Shown: positions 17,532-25,870 of the stretch, piece after piece
Numbering within the stretch: the stretch's first letter is position 1
Layout: each line of letters starts with the position of its first letter
Assembly (NCBI RefSeq): GCF_000702205.1
Contig: NZ_JNKW01000014.1
Coordinates: forward strand, 1 to 52,087
DNA length: 52,087 bases
Direction: 5' to 3'
DNA from: Lachnospira multipara LB2003
GTDB taxonomy: Bacteria > Bacillota > Clostridia > Lachnospirales > Lachnospiraceae
Made by a program: the position numbers and the translations under genes
The notes under the pieces: model-generated
Database searches by the model: none
Told to the model about the DNA's origin: nothing
What the model saw: only the letters and a program-made list of their open reading frames with translations

Positions 17532-17560
17532 TAGACTTTATAAATTAAATTTGTTATATT
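17532..17560 (+). promoter_or_regulatory. Possible promoter of the hydrolase operon
   Basis: TAGACT at 17532-17537, a 17-base spacer and TATATT at 17555-17560, about 45 bases before the hydrolase start. Confidence 0.4.
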
Positions 17561-17603
17561 AATAGTAGTATTTTATGAACGTATAACAAAACGGAGGACG
17601 CAG

Positions 17604-18560
17604 ATGAAGACTTATCAAAAGGTTTTGATTGGCACATGTACTTCGGTAGCTTTAGGAATTTATGGAGTCACTAGGTATTTTTTTAATGTCGCTTTTGAGC
17701 GTAAGACTCTAGAAAAATTTCCAAGATTGGGTAAGGGAACACCATGGGAATCTGAGATAGAAGTTGGACGTGAATGGATTAAGGCTCATGCTGTTCCTGT
17801 AGGAACAATAAATAGTTTTGATGGCATAAAGCTGTCAGGATACTATATTGAAGCAGATAATGCCCAAAGAACAATGATTATGTGCCATGGTTGGAGAGGT
17901 AATTGGGAACGTGATTTTGCAGGAATTGCAAAGTGGTTTCATAAAAATGGTTGTAATTTGCTTTTTATTGATCAAAGAGCCCATGGCTTTAGTCAGGGCA
18001 AATATATTACATTTGGCTTGTATGAAAGGTTAGATTGTGTTAGTTGGTGTAATTGGCTAAATAAGGTGTATAAACCAAAATCAATTTACCTTTATGGAGT
18101 TTCAATGGGGGCAAGTACTGTGCTTATGGCAGCTGGAACAGATGGTTTGCCATATAATGTAAAGGGCATAATTGCTGATTCTGGCTTTACATCGCCCTAT
18201 GATATATTAAATCATACAAGCTGGAATATTGCTCGAATTCCAGAACATCCCTTTATGGATGCCCTAAGTCTTATGATGAGGAAGCGAGTGGGTGTGGGAC
18301 TTCATGCATTTAGTGTTTCGGATGCTATGAAAAATTGTGAGACACCAATACTTTTAATTCATGGAAAAGATGACGGATTTGTACCATATAGCATGTCAAT
18401 TGAGAACTATAATGCTAGTACTAATGATACATCCCTTCTCTTAATTGACGGTGCAAATCACTGTTTAAGCTATTATGTGGATAGAAAAAATTACACTAAG
18501 ACGGTTAAGAAATTTATAAAAGATATAGAAAAAGACTATAAGAAAAAAGATAACGAATAG
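17604..18560 (+). CDS. Membrane-anchored alpha/beta hydrolase
   Basis: A 318-residue serine hydrolase with an N-terminal hydrophobic segment (about 5-24) that looks like an uncleaved anchor. The catalytic triad is visible: nucleophile S167 in GVSMGAS, the aspartate in HGKDDGFVPY, and the histidine in GANHCLSYY. The oxyanion region CHGWRGNWERD is typical of the bacterial YfhR/BEM46-like group. Substrate unknown. It starts a three-gene operon with the phospholipase C-like gene 15 bases downstream, which makes a lipid or ester substrate plausible but unproven. GGAGG lies upstream of the start. Confidence 0.88.
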   Translation: MKTYQKVLIGTCTSVALGIYGVTRYFFNVAFERKTLEKFPRLGKGTPWESEIEVGREWIKAHAVPVGTINSFDGIKLSGYYIEADNAQRTMIMCHGWRGNWERDFAGIAKWFHKNGCNLLFIDQRAHGFSQGKYITFGLYERLDCVSWCNWLNKVYKPKSIYLYGVSMGASTVLMAAGTDGLPYNVKGIIADSGFTSPYDILNHTSWNIARIPEHPFMDALSLMMRKRVGVGLHAFSVSDAMKNCETPILLIHGKDDGFVPYSMSIENYNASTNDTSLLLIDGANHCLSYYVDRKNYTKTVKKFIKDIEKDYKKKDNE

Positions 18561-18575
18561 ATTGGTGGTGATTAT

Positions 18576-19532
18576 ATGCCTGCTTATTTTTCACATTATA
18601 TATGCGGTGTTAAGGCCTATGAAAGCTTGCCTTTATCATATTTAAAAAAATGCATTTCAGATCATAGGCATGCGTATTGCTTTGGATTGGAAGGACCAGA
18701 TTTTGTCTTTTTTAATATAACCATTGGAAAGAAGAGCCTTGGAAGTGTTATGCATGAAGAAAAATGTGGTTTGTTTTTAAGAAATCTATATAAGGAATGC
18801 GTTAAATTAAAGGGCGAGAGTAGAAGAATTGCCCTTGCCTATTATGCTGGATTTATAAGTCATTATGCAGCAGATACAACAGTGCACCCATTGGTTTATG
18901 ATCTTTGTAAGGAAGATACCAAGATGAAATCCTTAGCAAAACACTTTATGTATGAGGCAGCTATGGACAATTATGCAACTTATGATTTTTTAAAAAGAAA
19001 AATCACAGATGTAAAGATTATGCAGCTAACAAGACTTTTTGGCATGGAAAAAAAGGTGATTTTAAGGGTGTTTAATAGGGCTGTAAGTAGAACTTTTCAC
19101 AGTAGAAAAATTAATCTTTTTTCTGTGTATTTAATGTATACAAGCTACACAATTGTACGAAGTCATTTTAATGACAAGTATAAGATTAAAGAGGGATTTT
19201 TTGGAAAAATAGAAAAGATTATTACGAGCAGGAAGTTTTATAGCTATCTGTACATAAACGATAATAAATATGGTTATTCAAGTTTAGATTACGATGAATT
19301 TAAGAAAAAATTAGAAGAAGGAATAAAAAGAAATATAGAAATTCTTAGAATGTTTAATTATTCCACAAGAGGTGAATTGTATGGTCTTGAGGAGAAGTGG
19401 AATAGAGAATATAAGCTGTTTAAGTTAATTGGTAGCTATTCTTATCATTCAGGGGAACGATTAGGAGATGATGTTTACGATGATGATGAGGAGTATGAGT
19501 ATGGAGGATGGCTTAAAGAAAAGGATATTTGA
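18576..19532 (+). CDS. Zinc-dependent phospholipase C-like protein
   Basis: A 318-residue protein resembling the PF00882 fold. Candidate zinc ligands are histidines and aspartates in SHYICGVKAY (near the N-terminus), FGLEGPDFVFF, SVMHEEK, and GFISHYAADTTVHPL. No signal peptide is present, although clostridial phospholipase C toxins of this fold are secreted, so this is a cytoplasmic relative of unknown substrate. The last 32 bases overlap the next gene. The C-terminal tail is very acidic (DDVYDDDEEYEYGG). Confidence 0.75.
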   Translation: MPAYFSHYICGVKAYESLPLSYLKKCISDHRHAYCFGLEGPDFVFFNITIGKKSLGSVMHEEKCGLFLRNLYKECVKLKGESRRIALAYYAGFISHYAADTTVHPLVYDLCKEDTKMKSLAKHFMYEAAMDNYATYDFLKRKITDVKIMQLTRLFGMEKKVILRVFNRAVSRTFHSRKINLFSVYLMYTSYTIVRSHFNDKYKIKEGFFGKIEKIITSRKFYSYLYINDNKYGYSSLDYDEFKKKLEEGIKRNIEILRMFNYSTRGELYGLEEKWNREYKLFKLIGSYSYHSGERLGDDVYDDDEEYEYGGWLKEKDI

Positions 19533-21108
19533 GGATATTATTAACTTTTCACAAAGCGCGATTTTTATATTTGATGAAGAGGATAATTTAGCTTTTTCTA
19601 ACAATAAAGGCACTAAATTGCTGCATTATTTAAACCTTACTGAAGAAAATTTTAATTTGAGGGATGTGCTAGAAGATAGAAGATTTGCAGGTTTAGATGA
19701 TGTTAGTGAAAGTTTTCATAAAGAGGTTAGCATTAAACATAAAAATGTTAGCAGAAAGTATAATTGCAGTTTTAATAAGGTCTATAATGACGAGTTTATT
19801 GGATCTTATTTGCTTTTTAGTGAATTTACAACTAAAGAAAAAGAAAATGAATTGCAAAAATACGAACTAGAGCATGATGGGATTACAGATTTTTACAATA
19901 TGCAGGCCTTTTATAAGTATGCAGAAGAGATTGTAAAAAATAGTCCTAACACAAGATATTTAATTGTTTATTCGGACATAAAAGACTTTAAACTTATCAA
20001 TGAAAATTATGGACAGGACGTGGGAAATGAAGTCCTTTTTGAAATATCTAATTATCTAAGACGATTTGCTAGTGATAGGACTATAATTGGCAGATTAGAA
20101 GCGGATCATTTTGCAATGTGTATGCCGCAAACGGAGCTAGATGTAAATGAATTAAAGGAACATTCCTGGATAGGAGTTAAGGTTAAGGACTTTAATTTGG
20201 TGGCTAGAAATGTTTACGGCGTTTATGTTATGCAAAGAGACGAAAAAATAGATATTGCATCTATGTGCGAAAGAGCAAGAATGGCTCTTGATTGTGATGG
20301 CCTTAATAAAAAAGTTGCTTTTTATGATGATGTTATGCGAATTAGACAGGTAAAGGAAAGACACATATTAAGGCATTTTGCAAGCTATGTTAAAGAAGGA
20401 AAATTCTTAGTTTACATGCAGCCTCAGTTTGACTTAAAATCTGGGAAATTAGTAAGTGCAGAGGCTTTGGTTCGCTTAAGAAGAACAAGTGGAATTACAG
20501 TGCCAGACGACTTTGTGCCTATACTTGAAAAAAATGGATTTATTACAGAGATGGACTATTATGTATGGGAAGAGACTGCTAGGTTTTTGCGAAAATGTCT
20601 AGACAATAAGTCAGAGGTTATGCCTATTTCTGTAAATGTGTCTGCAAGAGATTTTGAAAAAATTAATGTAAATAATGCCTTTTGTATTCTAACTAAGAAA
20701 TACAACATTCCACATGAGCTTATAAGGCTTGAAATCGATGAGGCTGATTTAGCTGGGGATGAGAAAATTAGACGAGCTATAGCTGTAATGAGAAAAAATG
20801 GATTTTTTGTTGAAATAGACAACTTTAGTGGAGGTTATTCTGTCCTTAATTCCTTAAAGGAAATGCCTATTGATATAGTTAAATTAAATGTGGACTGTAT
20901 AAAGAAAAATAACTCTGAATCTGATGAAATCACTATTCTAGAGGGTATAATTCGTATACTAAAAAATATAAGAATGACAGTTATTGCAGAAGGGGTAGAA
21001 ACTAAGGAACAGCAAGAATTATTAATGAATTTAGGCTGTGATATAATTCAAGGATATTACCATTCAAAGCCACTTCCTATGGATAATTTCTATAGGATGT
21101 TAAAGTAG
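19501..21108 (+). CDS. PAS - degenerate GGDEF - EAL protein
   Basis: Residues 1 to about 110 form a PAS-like sensor, about 115-255 a GGDEF-fold domain, and about 280-535 an EAL domain. The GGDEF signature is replaced by EADHF (200-204), so cyclase activity is unlikely. In the EAL domain the EAL triad (321-323) and the AEGVET motif are kept, but the second aspartate of the DDFG metal loop is N441 (EIDNFSGG), which should weaken or abolish hydrolysis. It is probably a c-di-GMP receptor or weak phosphodiesterase. The ATG at 19501 has GAGGAG seven bases upstream. Several earlier ATG codons lie within the overlap with the previous gene. Confidence 0.85.
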   Translation: MEDGLKKRIFEDIINFSQSAIFIFDEEDNLAFSNNKGTKLLHYLNLTEENFNLRDVLEDRRFAGLDDVSESFHKEVSIKHKNVSRKYNCSFNKVYNDEFIGSYLLFSEFTTKEKENELQKYELEHDGITDFYNMQAFYKYAEEIVKNSPNTRYLIVYSDIKDFKLINENYGQDVGNEVLFEISNYLRRFASDRTIIGRLEADHFAMCMPQTELDVNELKEHSWIGVKVKDFNLVARNVYGVYVMQRDEKIDIASMCERARMALDCDGLNKKVAFYDDVMRIRQVKERHILRHFASYVKEGKFLVYMQPQFDLKSGKLVSAEALVRLRRTSGITVPDDFVPILEKNGFITEMDYYVWEETARFLRKCLDNKSEVMPISVNVSARDFEKINVNNAFCILTKKYNIPHELIRLEIDEADLAGDEKIRRAIAVMRKNGFFVEIDNFSGGYSVLNSLKEMPIDIVKLNVDCIKKNNSESDEITILEGIIRILKNIRMTVIAEGVETKEQQELLMNLGCDIIQGYYHSKPLPMDNFYRMLK

Positions 21109-21164
21109 TTTATAATTCATTTATTTTTTTAATTTTTCCTTAATAAAGTTTATAAAATCTTTTG

Positions 21165-21191
21165 TTAGCACTCTCTTGACTTGAGTGCTAA
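21165..21191 (+). promoter_or_regulatory. CIRCE operator (HrcA site)
   Basis: Perfect CIRCE inverted repeat, TTAGCACTC (21165-21173), nine-base spacer, GAGTGCTAA (21183-21191). The known repressor is HrcA; its gene is not in this window. Confidence 0.97.
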
Positions 21192-21204
21192 CAAGGTGTA
21201 TAAC
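21176..21204 (+). promoter_or_regulatory. Heat-shock promoter overlapped by CIRCE
   Basis: TTGACT at 21176-21181, a 17-base spacer and TATAAC at 21199-21204. The -35 lies inside the CIRCE spacer, so bound HrcA would block polymerase. Confidence 0.8.
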
Positions 21205-21263
21205 ATAATCATCAAGAGAAAAGAAAATAAAAAATAGCTCTTGAAGTTAAGGAGGAATTGAAT

Positions 21264-21707
21264 ATGTTGAATTCATTATTAGTTAGAAATGGTATGTTAG
21301 ATGATATTTTTGATGGTTTTATGGATACAACACCAGCATTGTTTTCTGGATATGTAAGTCCTTGCTTAGGCCACCTAAACACTGATGTTACAGAATCAAA
21401 GGATGGCTATAGCTTAGCAATTGATTTGCCAGGATATGACAAGGATAACGTTAAGATTTCTCTTAATGATGGATATTTAAGTGTAGAGGCAACTAGAGAG
21501 TCAGATGAAGAGAAGAAGGACAAGGATGGAAACTTCTTAAGAAGAGAAAGATATTCAGGTCAGGTATGTAGAAGTTATTATATAGGTAATGAGATTAAGG
21601 AAGATGAGATTAAGGCTGGATTTAAAGATGGCGTATTAAATATCTATGTACCTAAGAAGATTGAAACTAAGAAGGTAGAAGAAAAGAAATATATAGCTAT
21701 TCAGTAA
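21264..21707 (+). CDS. hsp20: Hsp20 / alpha-crystallin small heat-shock protein
   Basis: A 147-residue ATP-independent chaperone that holds unfolding proteins. The alpha-crystallin domain covers about residues 38-140, with TDVTESKDGYSLAIDLPGY at its start, VKISLNDGYLSVEA, and the terminal strand motif GVLNIYVPKK. The ATG at 21264 has AAGGAGG seven bases upstream. It is monocistronic, between its CIRCE promoter and a strong terminator. Confidence 0.95.
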   Translation: MLNSLLVRNGMLDDIFDGFMDTTPALFSGYVSPCLGHLNTDVTESKDGYSLAIDLPGYDKDNVKISLNDGYLSVEATRESDEEKKDKDGNFLRRERYSGQVCRSYYIGNEIKEDEIKAGFKDGVLNIYVPKKIETKKVEEKKYIAIQ

Positions 21708-21805
21708 AACAATAATTAGCAAATAAATTCATAGTAACAACTAATTCACAGTAACAAATAACAAACTCACATCCAAAAAAATAGCAATAAAAAATAATAA
21801 TTTTT

Positions 21806-21843
21806 ATTCCGGTTAAGACAAAAATCTTAACCGGAATTTTTTT
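21806..21843 (+). terminator. Intrinsic terminator after hsp20
   Basis: Perfect 13-bp stem (ATTCCGGTTAAGA at 21806-21818 with TCTTAACCGGAAT at 21825-21837), six-base loop, and a long T run. Confidence 0.95.
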
Positions 21844-22119
21844 ATGCAAAAAAAATGTCTTTTTTGTTCATATCAAATTTAATCATAAAAAAATTAATAG
21901 ATTGTGTACAATTATTTGATAGCCAAAGTTAGTGGCTCTGCGACTTTGGAAACCTACTACAACACATAGTTTGCAAAACTAGATAAAATGGGATTTAAAC
22001 CAATACTATTTTGGCTTCCAAACTAGCTTGACAAAATTTTTTAATTGTTTTATAGTCATAGCGTTTTCATTATGCATTTCGAAAAACAAAATTTTTTTAA
22101 AGTAAAGGGAGAAAAAATT
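21844..22119 (+). promoter_or_regulatory. Control region of the fatty acid synthesis operon
   Basis: Carries a near-consensus promoter (22028-22056) and, upstream of it, palindromes suited to a MarR-type repressor: TAGTTT-GCA-AAACTA (21967-21981) and TTTGATAGCCAAA (around 21917-21929). A half site AAACTAG abuts the -35. CCAAAGT (about 21923) can also pair with ACTTTGG (about 21943). The likely regulator is the FabT-like protein at the far end of the operon; this is inference from resemblance to FabT sites and synteny. Confidence 0.5.
22028..22056 (+). promoter_or_regulatory. Promoter of the acpP-acc-fab operon
   Basis: Consensus TTGACA at 22028-22033, a 17-base spacer and TATAGT at 22051-22056, giving a leader of about 55 bases before acpP. 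Confidence 0.8.
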
Positions 22120-22356
22120 ATGACAACATTTGATAACGTAAAGGAAATTATTGTGGACACATTAAGTCTTGATGCTAACGATATTAAGTTAGAAAGCGAT
22201 TTAATTAACGATTTAGGAATCGATTCACTTGATGTTATGGAGCTTGTAATGGCAATTGATGAAAAGTGCAATATTACAATTCCTGATGAAGAAATTCCTA
22301 ACTTAACAACAGTACAGGCAATAGTTAATTACATCGATTCAGTTAAGGCTGCCTAA
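22120..22356 (+). CDS. acpP: Acyl carrier protein
   Basis: A 78-residue acidic carrier protein. The phosphopantetheine attachment serine is S36 in LGIDSLDVMEL. It carries growing acyl chains for the Fab enzymes downstream. The ATG at 22120 (after AAAGGGA) gives the normal ACP length; upstream in-frame codons lie in the leader. It is the first gene of the FASII operon and is followed by a hairpin that probably lowers expression of the later genes relative to ACP. Confidence 0.96.
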   Translation: MTTFDNVKEIIVDTLSLDANDIKLESDLINDLGIDSLDVMELVMAIDEKCNITIPDEEIPNLTTVQAIVNYIDSVKAA

Positions 22357-22364
22357 GTGTTAAT

Positions 22365-22393
22365 GGGGCTTGGTAACAAGCCCCGTTTATTTT
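22365..22393 (+). terminator. Hairpin between acpP and accB, partial terminator
   Basis: Perfect 8-bp GC-rich stem (GGGGCTTG at 22365-22372, CAAGCCCC at 22377-22384) with a GTAA loop and an interrupted T tract. It is a candidate for partial termination or mRNA end protection, giving extra acpP transcript. Confidence 0.65.
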
Positions 22394-22410
22394 GCAAGAA
22401 AGGAAACGTA

Positions 22411-22890
22411 GTGAAGGTAATGAAGTTGGAATTAAAGGATTTAGAAATGCTTATGGAAAAGTTTGAATCTAGCAGTCTTTCAGAGATGTCAGTTTCAGAC
22501 GGAGATTTTAAATTCGCATTTAAGAAGAACACACAAAGTGATTGTATAAAAAAGACAAATATAGAATCAGTTACTAGTGCTTTAAACACAGAGCCTGAGG
22601 CTTTAGAAGTTAAAGAAACAACAAGTGTTTCAAGCAATACAGAAAGCGAAGGAAGTTATGTTACAGCACCTGTATCTGGAATCTTTTATGCTTCAAGTAA
22701 GCCAGGGGCACCTGAATTTGTTAAAACTGGGAACAAGGTAAAGAAGGGTGATGTACTTGGTTTAATCGAAGCAATGAAAGTTATGAATGAGCTTTTAGCT
22801 CCTAAGGACGGTATTGTAACTAAGATAAATGTAACTGATGAGACATTTGTTGAATATGGACAGGAGATTATATGTTTAAAAGATTGTTAA
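22411..22890 (+). CDS. accB: Biotin carboxyl carrier protein of acetyl-CoA carboxylase (AccB)
   Basis: A 159-residue carrier. An N-terminal helical region and a variable Ser/Thr/Glu-rich linker are followed by the biotinyl domain (about 85-159). The biotinylated lysine is K123 in EAMKVMNE; the usual AMKM reads AMKV here. The start is taken as GTG 22411, seven bases after AGAAAGG; ATG 22420 is possible. The end overlaps accC by 19 bases. Confidence 0.93.
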   Translation: MKVMKLELKDLEMLMEKFESSSLSEMSVSDGDFKFAFKKNTQSDCIKKTNIESVTSALNTEPEALEVKETTSVSSNTESEGSYVTAPVSGIFYASSKPGAPEFVKTGNKVKKGDVLGLIEAMKVMNELLAPKDGIVTKINVTDETFVEYGQEIICLKDC

Positions 22891-24251
22891 TAGCCAATCG
22901 TGGCGAAATAGGAATGAGAATACTTCGCTGCTGCCAGGAAATGGGAATTGAAACAGTTGTGGCATATTCAAGTGAAGATGCTAATACACTACCTGTTACA
23001 TTTTCACCAGTTAGCGTCTGTATTGGACCTGCATCTCCAAGTAAGTCATATCTTAACCAGGATGCCTTAATTCAGGCAGCTATTAGTTATAAGTGTGATG
23101 CTATTCATCCAGGATATGGTTTCTTATCAGAGAATGCAGAATTTGCCAAAAAGTGCGAGGACGCTGGTATTAAATTTATTGGTCCAAGCAGTGAAATGAT
23201 AAAAAATATGGGCGAAAAGTCAGCTGCTAGAAGCCTTATGAAGAAAAAGGGAGTACCAGTTGTTCCAGGTTCTGATGGACTTGTTAGTTCCGTAGAAGAA
23301 GCTAAGCAAATAGCTAAAAAAATCGGTTTCCCTGTATTAATTAAAGCTTCAGCCGGCGGCGGTGGTAGAGGCATGAGAAAGGCATTTGATATCTATGAAT
23401 TAGAAGATGCTTTTGAAAGTGCTAAAGCAGAGGCTCTATCAGCATTTGGCGATGACTCAATGTATATTGAAAAATTAATCTTAAATCCTCACCATGTGGA
23501 ATTCCAGATTATTGGTGATGACTTTGGACATATCGTAGCCCTAGGTGAGCGAGATTGTTCAATGCAAAGAAGAAATCAAAAACTAATTGAAGAGGCACCA
23601 GCATCAATCCTTAATGATAAACAAAGACAGGCAATGCAAAAGGCAGCAATTAGAGCTGCAGAGGCAGTAAATTATTCATCTGTTGGTACTATTGAATTTG
23701 TTGTTGATGAGGATAGAAATTTTTATTTCATTGAGATGAATACAAGAATTCAGGTAGAACATCCAGTAACAGAAATGGTTACAGGAATTGATTTGGTTAA
23801 GGAACAAATAAGAGTTGCCGCAGGATTGCCACTTTCATTTAAGCAAAGTGATATTAAGACTAATGGCTATGCTCTAGAATGTCGAATTAATGCAGAAAAT
23901 CCTGAAAGAGATTTTGCTCCAAGTCCAGGAACAATTAAGTTCTTACACCTACCTGGCGGTAATGGCGTAAGAGTTGAAAGCGCTATGTATTCAGGAGCTA
24001 ACATTAGTCCTTGGTATGATTCAATGATAGCTAAGATAATTGTTAATGCACCAACAAGACTTGAAGCAATTAGAAAAATGCGTGTGGCATTAGAGGAATT
24101 AACATGTGAAGGTATTGATACTAATATCGATTTCCTTTATTTGCTTATGTATAATCCTGAATTTATTATGGGACGAATTGATACCTCATTCCTTGAAAAA
24201 AATAGTGATTCAATAATCAAATGGGGTAAGGAAAGTAGAAAGGAAGCTTAA
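22872..24251 (+). CDS. accC: Biotin carboxylase (AccC)
   Basis: ATP-grasp enzyme that carboxylates biotin on AccB with bicarbonate. Visible features are the N-terminal LLIANRGEIGMRILR, YHPGYGFLSE-like HPGYGFLSENAEFA, the ATP-binding glycine loop ASAGGGGRGMRK, and the catalytic FIEMNTRIQVEHPVTE. The 459-residue length is normal. It overlaps accB by 19 bases and lies three bases before accD. Confidence 0.97.
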   Translation: MFKRLLIANRGEIGMRILRCCQEMGIETVVAYSSEDANTLPVTFSPVSVCIGPASPSKSYLNQDALIQAAISYKCDAIHPGYGFLSENAEFAKKCEDAGIKFIGPSSEMIKNMGEKSAARSLMKKKGVPVVPGSDGLVSSVEEAKQIAKKIGFPVLIKASAGGGGRGMRKAFDIYELEDAFESAKAEALSAFGDDSMYIEKLILNPHHVEFQIIGDDFGHIVALGERDCSMQRRNQKLIEEAPASILNDKQRQAMQKAAIRAAEAVNYSSVGTIEFVVDEDRNFYFIEMNTRIQVEHPVTEMVTGIDLVKEQIRVAAGLPLSFKQSDIKTNGYALECRINAENPERDFAPSPGTIKFLHLPGGNGVRVESAMYSGANISPWYDSMIAKIIVNAPTRLEAIRKMRVALEELTCEGIDTNIDFLYLLMYNPEFIMGRIDTSFLEKNSDSIIKWGKESRKEA

Positions 24252-24254
24252 AGA

Positions 24255-25004
24255 ATGAATGTTTTTAGCAATAAAAGAAAAGTTTTATTAGCTTATAGAA
24301 AACAAAGAACTAAAAATAAAATGCTTTCTATGACGGGCAGAAGATTAAAGTTTGTTTCTGATGCCGGAACATTTAAAGAAATTCTTGGTAATTTCAAGTT
24401 TAATAATCCACTAGATTTTCCTGAATATGATGAGAAATTAAATGAGAACTATGACAGCACAGGGGTTAACGATGCAGCATTAGTTGGCATTGGAAAGATT
24501 AAAGGGATAGATTTTGTTGGAGTAGAATTAAACAAAAGATTCCTAATGGGAAGCATGGGAACAGTAGTTGGTGAAAAGGTTACAAGAGCTTGTGAATTAG
24601 CTAAAGAAAAAAAGTTGCCATTAATTATTTTTTGCGCAAGTGGCGGAGCTAGAATGCAGGAAGGTATGTTTTCTTTAATGCAGATGGCAAAGACAAGTGC
24701 TGCAATTGAAAGTTTTAAGAATAGTGGCGGTTTATATATTTCTATTTTGACACATCCTACAACAGGTGGTGTAAGTGCAAGTTTTGCTACTTTAGGAGAT
24801 ATTATCCTTGCAGAACCTAATGCATTAATTGGTTTTGCAGGACCTAGAGTTATAGAGCAGACAATAAAGCAGAAATTACCAGAAGGTTTTCAAAGATCTG
24901 AATTTCAGTTAGAGCATGGAATGGTAGATAAAATAGTGCCTTTAGATGAAATGAAAGAGCAGTTATATAAGTTACTAAAATTACATGGCTATAAGGAAAT
25001 ATAA
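24255..25004 (+). CDS. accD: Acetyl-CoA carboxylase carboxyltransferase beta (AccD), no zinc ribbon
   Basis: The crotonase-fold carboxyltransferase beta core is clear: GSMGTVVGEKVTRA, FCASGGARMQEG, HPTTGGVSASFA and GFAGPRVIEQT. The protein is only 249 residues, and the four-cysteine zinc ribbon that normally precedes the core is absent: there is no C-x2-C pair. The N-terminus instead is a basic stretch (NKRKVLLAYRKQRTKNK). Frame and start appear sound, as the gene begins three bases after accC, so the lack is not a misplaced start. Confidence 0.93.
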   Translation: MNVFSNKRKVLLAYRKQRTKNKMLSMTGRRLKFVSDAGTFKEILGNFKFNNPLDFPEYDEKLNENYDSTGVNDAALVGIGKIKGIDFVGVELNKRFLMGSMGTVVGEKVTRACELAKEKKLPLIIFCASGGARMQEGMFSLMQMAKTSAAIESFKNSGGLYISILTHPTTGGVSASFATLGDIILAEPNALIGFAGPRVIEQTIKQKLPEGFQRSEFQLEHGMVDKIVPLDEMKEQLYKLLKLHGYKEI

Positions 25005-25015
25005 GAGGAGTAAGT

Positions 25016-25870
25016 ATGGCAAAAAAAGAAGAAATAAGTGCTTATAAAAGAGTCCAAATTGCCAGACATAAGGATAGACCAAAGGTAAATGATTATGTTG
25101 AGGCTTTATTTGACGATTTTGTAGAACTTTGCGGAGACAGATTAGCTAGGGATGATAAGTCTATTTTAGGCGGAATAGCTAGTTTTCATGGTATTCCAGT
25201 AACAGTTATTGGACATAGAAAGGGAAAGAACCTAGAGGAGAATGTAAAATACAATTTTGGTATGGCAAGTCCTGAAGGTTATAGAAAAGCCCTTAGACTT
25301 ATGGAACAGGCTGAAAAATTTAATAGACCTATTATCACTTTTATAGATACACCGGGAGCATATCCTGGAATGGAAGCTGAAGAAAATGGACAATCCATTG
25401 CCATTGCAACAAATATTGCCAAGATGAGTGGATTAAAGACACCAATTATTAGTGTTGTAACTGGTGAGGGAAGCAGTGGTGGAGCCCTAGCAATAGGTGT
25501 TTCAGATAAGATTATTATGCTTGAGAACGCTATATATGCAGTTTTATCACCAGAAGGTTTTGCTTCAATTCTTTGGAAAGACAGCAAAAGAGTTAAGGAA
25601 GCTTGTGAGGTTATGAATATAACAGCAGATAGTTTATACAAGTTTGGAATAATTGATGGAGTTGTAAGAGAAGAAGAATCCATTACAACAAAGGATGGAT
25701 TTGAGAAGATGATAAGAGAGCTTGATAGCCTTCTTATCAAGGAAATTACAAGTCTTAATCAGAAAGATAAAGAAAGTTTAGTAAATTCTAGATATGAAAA
25801 ATATCGACATATTGAAGGTGAAAGGGCACCAGTTTTAAATATTGGTGAAGCAAGTAAATGGACGGATTAA
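25016..25870 (+). CDS. accA: Acetyl-CoA carboxylase carboxyltransferase alpha (AccA)
   Basis: Partner of AccD in moving the carboxyl group from biotin to acetyl-CoA, forming malonyl-CoA. Motifs include GIASFHGIPVTVIGHRKG, the GMASPEGYRKALRLM helix, FIDTPGAYPGMEAEENGQ and GEGSSGGALAIGV. 284 residues, somewhat shorter than the E. coli protein but typical for Firmicutes. It overlaps fabH by 13 bases. Confidence 0.97.
   Translation: MAKKEEISAYKRVQIARHKDRPKVNDYVEALFDDFVELCGDRLARDDKSILGGIASFHGIPVTVIGHRKGKNLEENVKYNFGMASPEGYRKALRLMEQAEKFNRPIITFIDTPGAYPGMEAEENGQSIAIATNIAKMSGLKTPIISVVTGEGSSGGALAIGVSDKIIMLENAIYAVLSPEGFASILWKDSKRVKEACEVMNITADSLYKFGIIDGVVREEESITTKDGFEKMIRELDSLLIKEITSLNQKDKESLVNSRYEKYRHIEGERAPVLNIGEASKWTD

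Noticed and set aside
25279-25740. 153-codon minus-strand ORF inside accA
   Set aside because: Antisense shadow of a conserved coding region, with no plausible start or ribosome site.
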